This document shows positions 1 through 10,300 of a DNA stretch of 64,000 bases, in pieces. Every line of letters starts with the position of its first letter. The first letter of the stretch is position 1. The translations under genes were made by a program, and so were the position numbers. The DNA comes from Quillaja saponaria. Its lineage: Eukaryota; Streptophyta; Magnoliopsida; Fabales; Quillajaceae. Under the pieces are notes generated by a model, which was not told where the DNA came from, searched no databases, and worked only from the letters and a program-made list of their open reading frames with translations. The stretch covers positions 19,344,001-19,408,000 of the forward strand of contig CM055612.1 of NCBI GenBank assembly GCA_029379385.1, read 5' to 3'.

Positions 1-3
1 TGA

Positions 4-228
4 GTAGACTTATAAATGTTGATGGAAATTAATACTATTCTGACTTGAGAGCTCTATATGAAGTTGGAGTGCCACATATGGAATTCTTTAACATTCTGTA
101 TAACATCCTTTGATTTCCTACATAATTTTTGAATTCCCATATTTCCTATGCCATTTGTGGTAATCCAACTTTATTTGGAACTCTCAAGTCAGAGTTTTAA
201 TAACTCGCGTCGAAATCCAAAAGTCTAT
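4..228. repeat. MITE-like foldback in MCAT intron 3
   Basis: The left arm, starting TAGACTTAT near position 5 and containing TCTGACTTGAGAG and AAGTTGGA, reappears inverted at about 140-227 (CTCTCAAGTCAGAG, TCCAACTT, AGTCTA). The arms are about 90 bp and imperfect. This is the shape of a small non-autonomous DNA transposon. Superfamily not assigned; no target duplication could be read because the left boundary is at the window edge. Confidence 0.6.
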
Positions 229-325
229 TAATTTATGAGTTCACTTATCTATCCTGAAGGTTGTGATTCTGCCATATTTGAACTCTCAAATCCAAAGAAT
301 GTTAAAGAGGTAGCAAGGCAGAAAC

Positions 326-1388
326 CTGGCTAATAACAGTTGAATCTAGCTTTTCTTTTGGACCATTGATGCAGATATCTAGAAGATCAAACCTGAATGA
401 AACAAAGAAAAAAACATAATTTGAATAATAACCAAGAAAATGATCACATCTCATTTGAAGTTCAAGCATATTGTTATATCAGATTTTAACCCATAACCAA
501 AAGCTACAGAAAGAAAGAGTGTAAAGAGAGTAGCGTAACTACCCTAATATGTCCTCAGCTTTCTTATACAAGACTGCAGAAGCGGGCACATTTTGAGCTT
601 CTTTTCCCATTCCAACTGCTTGTGCACCCTGAATGGACATTACAAGTAGAAAATCAAATTTAGAATAAAGCATAATCTAGAGTTACAGACAAGGATTACT
701 GACAAACAGAACTGTTTCTATAAAGCATTATCAGTTGATTTTCTCTGTACACTACTACAGTGAAGAAAAGAGACTTGCCAGTAATGCTTTATTCCTATCA
801 AGGGTGATGGCAACAAGAGGAAATTGTTAGAAAACCAAGCTCAGACAACCTTATAATACTTGAGCTACAGCATGCTATAACAAGGCAGAATCTAGACTTC
901 TTCCTAGCAGAGCAAAAGGGCAAATATGAACTATTGTTCTTAATTTTGATTGGTTTACCTCTCCCACACCTCCCAATACATACATGTAAAATGCCGAATT
1001 AACAAATTGAATATTATTAAAGCAATCCTAAATAAAAAAAATTGAAACATCAATCTCAAATTTTCTGTACAATTTCATTTCTTTTAAATCAAACAAGTAA
1101 CTCTACCTGACCAGGGAACAAAAAGGAAGTGCTGGGCTTGTAATTGGCGAACAAAGCGTCATCAACAACTGCCTGAGATCCAACAGATACACTCATGAAA
1201 ACCCTAGATCGATCAAGGTTTTTAAGACCAAAGCTCCGAACCCTATTTCTGGAACAGTGAAAGAACAAAGAATTGCAGCTCGTAACGGACTCGAAGCGAT
1301 TAAGAGAAATTGAAGGGAGTGTGAGTGAAGAAGTCATGGTTGAGAGTGGGGTTGAGGAGGAAGTGGTCCGTAGAAGAAGGGCTTGCAT
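326..1388 (-). CDS. MCAT: Malonyl-CoA:ACP transacylase, plastid, 5' part (exons 1-3)
   Basis: Transfers malonyl from malonyl-CoA to acyl carrier protein, supplying plastid type II fatty-acid synthase. Three exons are readable on the minus strand: 1388-1107, 628-543 and 392-326, with GT donors and AG acceptors and matching phases (282, 86 and 67 nt). They give about 145 residues. The first 60 or so are Ser/Thr/Arg-rich and look like a chloroplast transit peptide; then comes DDALFANYKP, the FLFPGQGAQAVGMGKEAQ segment with the GQGAQ motif of acyltransferases (joined across intron 1), and FDLLDICINGPKEKLDSTV. These match the plant MCAT family as I know it. The GHSLGE nucleophile region and the rest of the roughly 370-residue protein lie left of the window. 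The start at 1388 is the first ATG; an in-frame Met follows at residue 18. No frameshift is seen in the visible part. Confidence 0.93.
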
Positions 1389-3726
1389 TGTGTATCTGCT
1401 AGTGTTTTTGAGTTACATATAGATATTATGTGCAGAGAGAGGGCTTTTTTTAGCGGAGATTACCAAGGTAGACGTTGGAGATGGTTTGAAAACCAACGAA
1501 ACTGGGCCAACTGCCAAAAATCTTGAAAGTTGAACTAAATGGCAACCGAAAAGGTTAAATGCAGTGGTAAATGCAGTAACAGTGAATGATGAGTAAGCAA
1601 GCTGCGCTCACACTGATAAAATAAATTTGACCTTGGAGTAAATAATTGTTGATGTTGAGAGAGACTCAGACATGACAAAGCTCGAAAATTAGTTTCCAAC
1701 GTCAATAAATTAGTCTGACAGCTGACAAAGTTTGAAGAATTGGTTGTGAAGAAACTCAAAACCAAAATAAAAAATACTCTTGGACAATAGACTATTAATT
1801 ATACACATTTAAATTAAATTAATTATTAAGAATAAAATTTTTAGATTTTATAAATAAATAATTATAAGGTATTTTCTATTTTCAAATTGTTAAAAAATTA
1901 TGTTATCTCATATTGAATCTGTTTTTGAATTAAATAAATATGTCTTTTTTTATCTCAATTTTATAAATTAAAGTGTGAATTTTCATCTCATCTCTCGCAA
2001 TAAAAAATGCATGCAGAAGAACAAGGAAAATAAAAAATAAAAAAACTCACCTACTTTGGAGGTGAGACTCATATATTGAATTCAGGTACATCTGGTTGGG
2101 CATTTCCATTTATAGTGCCCGTATTAAATAGTAGTTCGGGGTCGTATTAGGAAAATGTAAACACTAGACAGCGATTACACCAGCTTGGGTTTGTAAGTGA
2201 AAGGTAGAATCTCAGCAAATAATTTCAAAGAAAACAGAGCATTCTGGGTTTAACATTTCTTCAAAATTTAGAGTTAAGTGTCATTTCAAGAAACTAAATT
2301 CATGTGATTTACTCTAAAAAAATATATCAATCTCATTTACAGGAATGAAAGTTAATAAATATAGTCAACAATAGATTTGAGACATGCTCATGGTAGTTTT
2401 TATCGTTAATTTGATTAAAATGAAATGCTTAATTAATGAGCTAATTAGACTAAGCCTCTCCAACAAGCAACTCATTGTTCAAATAGCGATGAACAATAAA
2501 TTATATTAACAATACACCTTTATCAATTATCTGCCCTTTAGGTACAATTTTATTGCATGTTCATGTTCTTAGATTAATTATTTATTGGGGAGGGAGAAGA
2601 GAAAATGGAGAAATAATACAATAATTTTTCTTTTTTGTAAGGAGAAGGAAAAGGAAATGGAGGGGATACATTACACCTCTAAATTCCTTCAAAATTTATG
2701 TCACGTCTCTCATTAAATTTCACTTCAATTCTCTTATTCTCCCATGATAAAGGAGCAGAGTAGCATCCCATTTCAGCTAACATCCATCATCATCTTCAGT
2801 AAGAGAAAACTACACAGAGAAACAGGATTTGGATTATCACATATTAAAATGACTAGGCAATTCAATTTAAAGGTTTAGACAGATAACAGAATTTAGACGA
2901 TCATAAAATTGAGATTCATAAATCTATCACCTTTTGTTTGCTTTTCAGCCTTTTCTTGTTGACATCTTTATTCACTCCGGTTTGGATTAAATTACATTGT
3001 AGCACCCTCCTTTAGGTTTGAAATTTTGTCACGTTGAGAGTGAGGTGATGTCAGAAATAAACATTTCTCCTTTTACAGGAGAATAATAATATCATTGAAT
3101 TGAAAAATTGTTTGTATTCATGTATGATTCGAGTTTAACATTTTAATCACTATTTTACAAAGAATCCAATTTCAGTAAATCCTTGTATCTATATATAGCT
3201 ATTCCCAAAATTGATATCACTTTTGGGGAATTATACAAAGCTCTCTTGCTTTCCTATTGTGATATTTGAACTCCCAATGATGCATCCTTCCTGTCATCGA
3301 AGAGTTTCTCATCTAGGCCAGCAAAATGAGCCAATATAGGCTGTTGGAAAAGTCTGCCATGTCGGAAATCACAAGCCAGATTTCCTGCAAACACAGATAA
3401 AGATAATGCATATTTAAGATTTACTTCTAGCTCTGACTGCGTTGCTAATCTTAAATACTTCGTTTCTGAAAAATGAAGTTCTAACATGTCTAAAATCCTC
3501 AAGGTGGTTATAACTAGGAATACATTTAGAACTTAATTTCTATTTCTTCCATGGGGCCATTTTCACTCCCCTGAAATATGACGTGGGATTACCACCATGA
3601 AATATGCAAATTGCTGCATAGACCCATATGTTCCAATTCTGAAACCTCAAAAGGGAGCACGTTTGTTTCCATGTTTTTCTGTACCGAGTAGGAAGCAGAA
3701 TTTCAAGCAAATGGGTAACATAAAAC
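1389..3726. other. Spacer between MCAT and SLP1; mostly unassigned
   Basis: Holds the MCAT promoter side and about 2 kb of AT-rich sequence without a recognisable gene. One stretch, 3254-3386 minus, reads as a possible terminal exon: it follows a good acceptor (TTTGCAG) and encodes 43 residues ending in GVQISQ and a stop. I do not recognise the protein and found no partner exons, so it is not called as a gene. Confidence 0.5.
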
Positions 3727-4220
3727 ATTAGAGAAAAAAAAAAACGTAAAGGTCTAGTTTTAATATTTCATAAGTTAAATTTGGATGCTAGCTTCATGAA
3801 TCACAACATTCTTTTTTTCCTTTTAAGAAAATGGCTGACACTGTTGCAGTTTTCAGGTCAAAGGGAAATAAAGGCTCTCAAATTTTAACATATAAATAAT
3901 GCATCACCATTACCAAGTTCGTACTTGCAGAAAAACTTTCACTTCACATTGTCATGGAACAAAGAAAAATAACATTAGGAAAAAAAAAATGTAAAGGTCT
4001 AGTTTTAATATTTCATAAGTTAAATTTGGATGCTAAAAGCTTCACGAGTCACAATATTCTTTTTTTCCTTCTAAGAAAATGGCTGACACTGTTGCAGTTT
4101 TCAGGTCAAAGGGAAATAAATAAGGCTCTCAAATTCCAACATATAAATAATGCATCACCATCACCAAGTTCGTACTTCGAGAAAAACTTTCACTTCACAT
4201 TGTCACGGAACAAAGATAAA
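3727..4220. repeat. Tandem duplication, two units of about 247 bp, next to SLP1 3' end
   Basis: Copy 1 (about 3727-3970) and copy 2 (about 3973-4220) share a poly-A tract, GTAAAGGTCTAGTTTTAAT, AAGAAAATGGCTGACACTG and AAACTTTCACTTCACATTG in the same order with a few substitutions and short indels. The pair begins about 45 bp beyond the SLP1 stop codon, so it probably lies in or just past the SLP1 3' UTR. Confidence 0.9.
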
Positions 4221-4266
4221 CAAACAAATTGGGATTCCCCATACCTGGTCAAGTCAATTGGTGGAC

Positions 4267-7200
4267 TCAAGTATATTCCACAGCCTGAAGTTCACTGTAA
4301 TTGTCCTGTTTGCTCCTTATAACTCTTGCTTTATTGTCTACTATTTCCAGAACCTAGAATGTAGAGGCCAATTAAAATCCCATTAACTTTATAGAATACT
4401 GAAACTAATATTCGAAATATTTCAGCAGGTTTCCTAATTATATGGTGCTAGTTAATCAAGACTAAGTCTAAAAGTCAGTAGCATGAAATTTGTATTGTCA
4501 ACATTTATATGCCCTACAAATGCCTGAGAACATAGACACATTTACCACAAGTTCTTTCCAGGGCAGGGCCTGGAATTAGGTTCAAAATGAACTGAATCAT
4601 CAAAATAATAATGTAAATAAATGAAATAAACCAAATTCTTAGCATCTGCTAAATAGCTCAAGAAAGTGCTTGAGATATGTTTTCAGATAAAAATATTACA
4701 GTCATTACAATTTCCCATAGACTAGTTTTACCTCTGGTCTTGAATTATGGACTCCCCTCGACATTCCCACATCTATACGCCATATGCTACAATTGTATTT
4801 ACTGCATGGTCAAGACAAGAGAAGTTACAAACCTAGTTTACAAAGATGTTATTTAAAATGCAAGTCGGGAAATATAAATATCATCATAGCTATATGCTCA
4901 AGCAGAATACCAAAAAATCATCACCCCCAACTAATAAACCTACAGTTTGAGCACAATTTCTAGAGTTATCATCCCCTACCAATTGATCCCTACAGTTTGA
5001 GGAGTATGCCCCACCACCATTGCCTTAGCACCAATTGTTTGCAGTGTCTCCTCAAGAATGGAATGTACCTAAGAAGCATATTTTGGTTCATAGTCATACA
5101 AGTTAGTACAACAGAACATTTTAGTACTCTATTCAGGATCTTTACAATGTCAGATAAAATTATCAAGCACTTGATTCTGAACCAAAAAACATTTAATGGA
5201 ATATCAGAATATCTCTGTTGAAGATCGTTCAGTTTTCAGTTGCAAAGAGGAATTTCGAGCCAAGATGTATCAATATATGCCAAAGATGGACTTTTCAAGC
5301 AAACTATGGCTAGCATAGAGAAAGTAGGCAATTCTCCTATTAAGAGTGTCTTTGCACATAGCTTGGTCATTTCATTCTAGCATTCCTGCAGTTTATTCAA
5401 ATGTGTGTTAATTTATCACCTCTTTGCTGAATTGAAGTTCTGTCTTCTCGCCCAATGGCTGGATTCTTTTGTTTTTTTTAAGTTTACTGGTTTTTGAACT
5501 TCAAATTTTTTTAGTTTCTGTGGCCGTTAGGAATGAACTGATTTTCATATTATTTTATAGATGAAGAAAATATCATTCTTTAAAGCCCGTAGACCTTTTG
5601 AGGTTTAATGGCAACTCCTCCCCCTTTAAGAACAAGGATAAAGGTTAAGGTTGCAGATTTAAAGCTCACTCAGTGTTTTGGCATGTATAACTTACCTTTA
5701 GAAAAACATGCAAAAGTTAAGAAAGGAAGAAAAAGAAAATGTAGAATCCGGTTAAAAGCACATCAAACTGGAGTGGACAAACTCTGACAGTTTTGATAGC
5801 CTACATACTCTTATGAATACAAAAGCAAACACTCCATGAGAGGCAAGTAAAAAACTTGCAACTGAAATCAATATCGGCTTATAAGAAATTATAAAATAAT
5901 GTCAATATCATCAATATACTTGCCTGGTTAACCTGGTAGTCCTCCAAATCTGATATGTCTCTGGAGTACAAGCGATTCCAAACAACACTGTCATAGCCTC
6001 TTGTAGCTATGAAAGGGATTTTAGGATTAACATCGCTCTCAATGAGACCTCTCATCCAGCAAGACACTTCTTTATTCATCTTCTCTATGCCATATATAAC
6101 TACAGAAATTGGAGAAACAAAAGAGAAAACCATCAGACTATTATAGCTCTCACAGATAACTTTCTTCCATCAAGACACATGTTTATCCATCCTATCTATT
6201 CTGCTCTTCTGAACAGGCAACAGTTTGACAACAGATGAAGACTCCAACCAATTTAAAAAGTTTACTGAAATGCCAGTGCAATATCTACCATGGTGAGGAA
6301 GAAGGCCTCCATGACAGAAGACCCAGTCATTAACCTTAAGAACAACAGCATGCCGTGCAAGCTCACATGCCAAAGGACCACCAGGTCTAAAGAGGATTGA
6401 TCTGGCAATGACCCCTTTTTGCCTCTGTCCTAATAGTCAGAAAACTATATCAGAAAGAAAAGAAAGGTATCATGGCTGCGAAAGGAAATAGAAACTAATT
6501 TGCATGCTTTACTTTCATGAAAATTAGAAACTCTATGTTTACCTGTCCAGTAATAGAAGATGAGTATACAGTTTCAGTTAAAGAACAAACATGTAATGTA
6601 ATGGTTACTAGCTGTAGCTCCTATTAGCTATTGATTGTGAGAAATATCTTCACAAAATTGACAACATTGATTGTGAGAAATATCTTCATAAAATTGACAA
6701 GCTGTAGCTCCTATTAGCTACTGATTGTGAGAAATATCTTCACAAAACTGAAAACATTGATTAAAGCAAGATCTTGATTATCTCTCTCTTTCTCTTGCCA
6801 CACAAAAAAAAATTGAACACATATACATGGAAATTCTAAAGAAAAAGGAAAAGAAAAGGAGCTACGCAATCAAAACTCAGAAAAGATGTTAACCAGAAAA
6901 AAGGTTGAATTTGATAAATAATAATAAATAAATAAAAGGTAAGAAAAATAAAATATGAATAATTTTGGCAGCATCCTGAAGTACATAAAATATTGCAGTT
7001 CCTTAGGATATATGTTTCAGATATTACATGGTATTGGCACTAGTTATTAAGGGTGCACCTCAGGTGTGCAAGGCAAGATGCTACAGTTGTCTCACCTTTG
7101 TACCCCGTCAGGTGTCACCTAAGCCCTTCAAGTGTGTGCCTAGACCACTAGTGGACTACTTGCTGGACATCTTGGGAATTTAGAAAACAGAAGCACTAAC

Positions 7201-10200
7201 TTTGTTGTTTTTGGCTTAAAGCTAGTTCCTAACATTGGACTTAATGGAGTACTTATTGTATCTGTTTCCGTTAGCTAGATTTTTTTGTTTTGATGTTCTA
7301 CTTCCTGGAATTCCTACCTATAGGTTTTTTTTCCTTTCTATTTTTACTCTTTCATAAAATATTGATACTAATTTTTGCTTGACAGAAGCCTGGAATTCTA
7401 GCTTGTAGCAATTTTTTTTCTGGTTTCGTTAGCAGGGTGTTTGGTTTTCCTCAGGTGCACGCCCTGGCACCTAGGTGCGCATGCCTAACCAGGAGGTTTA
7501 ACATTTTCTTGTGATCATTGAAGCGTAATTGTAAAGCGACTAGAAATAAATAATTAAAAATTATATTCATTTCTTCTCTGAATGTGTTGATATGTGAATA
7601 TGAAGGTCTACCTTGTGACCCATCCCAAAAAAGAAAAATGAGAAAACGATAAAAGAAAAAAGAATACAGTTTCAGCAACTTAATCTTGTTTGCAAATTGC
7701 AATTTAGGAATGTAGATCCTATAAAGTAGCCTGCCCTTTAACTTGAAGCAACCAAAAGCTACCATTAATTTTATTTTACTAAGGTAAAAGTCAGACAAGA
7801 ATAAGAAAAATTACGTAATTATTTGTTTCTGATTATAGTGAATAACAAGAAAAAAAAGGAAATCAGTAATCAAATGCAACAGAAACAACAACAATCCTTA
7901 ATCCAAATTATTGGGGTTGGCTAGTGAATAAATGCAACAGTAAACTCAGGAAAAATCATTGAACATACTGAACAGTAGAACAGAAATTTGCAATACCTTC
8001 ACCAGATTCCATGGACCCCAATAACTACTTGACATCTTCCGAACTTCTTTCCACCTTTCAGATACAGCAACCCAACCAACAAGTGCTTCTTCCCATTCAT
8101 CTTTAAAATCATTCATATATTCCAAAAAATCAGTACATTCATCAAATGCTCCATAGTCAACATATCTGAAATCCCCTTCCACATTCATGGTCTCATGATT
8201 TCCGTTAACCTAAATGAAGCAGATGGACATAATAATCCACTTTAAAAAAAAAAAAAACAAATACAGAAAAATGAGGACAGGAACTCAACAAAACTGAAAA
8301 AAGGAACCCACGAGTTATGCACCATATGGTGAAATCAAACAGTCAATATTTGAGCTGACAAATGTAAGTTGTCCCATTAGTGTTTAAACATTCAGGCATG
8401 AAAAAATATAGCAACTTAAGAATTTCCTTAGGTTTGTACAACAGTGAGAAAACTGTTCCCAGTTAAGGGTACAAACCTGAAATAGAGCTCCACCTTTTGC
8501 TTTGGCCTGCATATCCAATGACCGCAGTAAGGATAAAATAGCAATTTCATCTTCACCTCGATCAAGTATATCTCCAAGTTGAATTAATACCTGCGACAGA
8601 GAAAAGTAAATTGTTATCTGTCAAATTTTAGAATTAGACTAATAAAGTCTACTGATCATTTTTATGTTAGAAGAGTTTGGATAAAAAGATGTATAAATTT
8701 TTTCGTAACCTTTAACTATTACAATGTCAATAATCCCATTAACTACATCTGCAATTCAAGAATTTCAGACAATATTTTTTTTCAAAAGAACACAGTTGAT
8801 TGAAGCTACTGAAATTAGACTAAGAAAAAACCTCTAGGCTTGGACAATAGAAGGGATACCGTTTCTCCACCAATCCACAAGTCTTGACCATCAGAACTCA
8901 ATACACCAGCCATCTCAAGAGCAGATCTTGCTTGGTCGAGATCCCCGTGCAGATCTCCAACTGGACACAAATGTAGAAAGACATAAAATATTTTTATTTA
9001 AAAAAAAATAAAAAATTAACAACTAGAAATAAATTACAAAAAGGACATTTTTGGAAGCCATCCCATAAAGTCCATGATTCACTAGGCATCATGCTACTGC
9101 TGACACACAAAACCAAGGAAATCCTCCTCACTTTGACAATCGAAATTAAAGTTTCGCAGACCAAGGCCGTAAAATAAACATTTAAAAAACAAACATATTT
9201 GCAAAATAAATAAAAACCTCAAGTAAACAAACAAATTTATGATTGTATAAGGAACCATCACAAAGTCTTAGAGAGTTAGAGGCTTAGAGCGACAGACTTA
9301 AAACCACATGAAGATGATTCGAACCCAATGTCCATGCAAAGACATACACAAAAGACAGAAATCTGGAAGAGATACTTCAGTTCTGCACTTCTACTTCAAT
9401 CATAGTCATTAAGGAGGATCTCGCAGAAATGAGAAACAAGTAATTTTAACTGTATTGATCAGATAAACCTTCAATGTTTTAATGGCCTGAACAATATCAA
9501 CAGTAGTTCCACAAATCATCCCAGTATGACCAGATCAGGAGATAAAAAAATATGGAAAGTATGTCATCCATATTTTAAAACCTGAAAATCAATAAATTAT
9601 TGGCACCCACTAAACTGAGACCTGCTCTGATAATCTGTTCAGATCTTGGGATGAACCACAGGCTATAAACATTGACCTCTTCTATTAGAGATCTCAACTA
9701 TGGAAAACCAAAATATAAGCCAAAATACTCCTTTCTAAAGCTTTCACACTGTATCCAATCAATTCAGAGACTTAAACAAGCAACCAATTTCACTGAATTG
9801 CACCCAGAAACCATCAAATTCAACCATCAAGCAATCGAACGTAAATCTTTTTCCTAACTAAACGACACAAATATGGGGCATTTTCTCAATTGCAAACAAA
9901 ACAAAAAAAAAAGTTAAACATGAAATTTATCCCATGAAAGCAGAAAAATAAAAATTAATAACAAGGGTATCAAAGGAAAACTAAGGTAAAGTAGTATTGC
10001 TAAGCATACAGCAAGAATTCTTTATTTTTGTTTAGGTACATCTGAAGGAATACTGCTACAAATCTATATAGTAACACGAAGAATTAGATATGAACAATCT
10101 ATGAAGAAGAAAACGAACCAGCAATTATTCGGCGACTTAGGAGCAGAGACAAAAGTTGGGGGGTTTCCATGGATGACAATAGGTTTCAACGCTCCTGCTC

Positions 10201-10300
10201 TACTAAAATTGTCACCACTAACAGGAGAAGAAGTTTCAATTAGTTTACGAGGGTGAGAAGGTGGTGGGACTGGTAAAGAATTTAAACAGAGCGAAGCCAT
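4267..10300 (-). CDS. SLP1: Shewanella-like protein phosphatase 1, chloroplastic (nine exons, exon 1 frameshifted)
   Basis: PPP-type metallophosphatase of the plant plastid SLP1 group. Exons on the minus strand: 10300-10119, 8960-8860, 8590-8477, 8209-7997, 6424-6289, 6099-5924, 5068-4980, 4801-4732 and 4353-4267. Phases of exons 2-9 agree throughout and the total is about 388 residues, the family's usual length. Catalytic motifs are all present: GDLHGD, GDILDRGEDE, GNHET, HGGLLPHH and GHTPQ. Exon 1 has a Ser/Pro-rich N-terminus beginning MASLCLNSLP, typical of a transit peptide. The reading frame breaks near 10136-10138: the frame carrying MASL... runs into KSPNN, whereas the frame that joins exon 2 reads SRRIIAV then GDLHGD. 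The minus-strand codons CCT AAG TCG look like one extra base. An ATG at 10170 lies in the correct downstream frame and would give about 345 residues without a transit peptide. Intron 6 appears to use a GC donor. The break may be an assembly error or real decay. Confidence 0.88.
5069..5923 (-). other. GC-AG intron 6 of SLP1
   Basis: Exon 6 ends ...DYQVNQ, with the minus-strand junction CAG|GCAAGT; exon 7 starts after CTTAG with VHSILEETL. Only the GC donor keeps phase 0. The nearby GT (GCAA|GTATAT) would shift the frame by four bases. AG|GCAAGT is the known consensus of minor GC-AG U2 introns. Confidence 0.8.
6611..6770. repeat. Local 90-bp tandem repeat in SLP1 intron 4
   Basis: GCTGTAGCTCCTATTAGCTA followed by TGATTGTGAGAAATATCTTC occurs at 6611 and again at 6701. 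A further partial unit (TTGATTGTGAGAAATATC) lies between them at about 6667. Confidence 0.85.
7040..7492. repeat. MITE-like element in SLP1 intron 4
   Basis: The ends are GC-rich and partly inverted: GGGTGCACCTCAGGTGTGCA on the left and GCACCTAGGTGCGCATGCC on the right. They enclose about 400 bp of AT-rich sequence. The GCACCT/AGGTGC palindromes are typical of some plant hAT-type MITEs. No clean target duplication was found, so the class is tentative. Confidence 0.4.

Noticed and set aside
1535..1765. Minus-strand 76-codon frame upstream of MCAT
   Set aside because: Low-complexity Leu/Ser-rich frame in promoter-side DNA; no similarity or splice support.
5880..5925. GT donor (GCAA|GTATAT) for SLP1 intron 6
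   Set aside because: It would put exon 7 out of frame; the GC donor keeps phase 0 and the family sequence.
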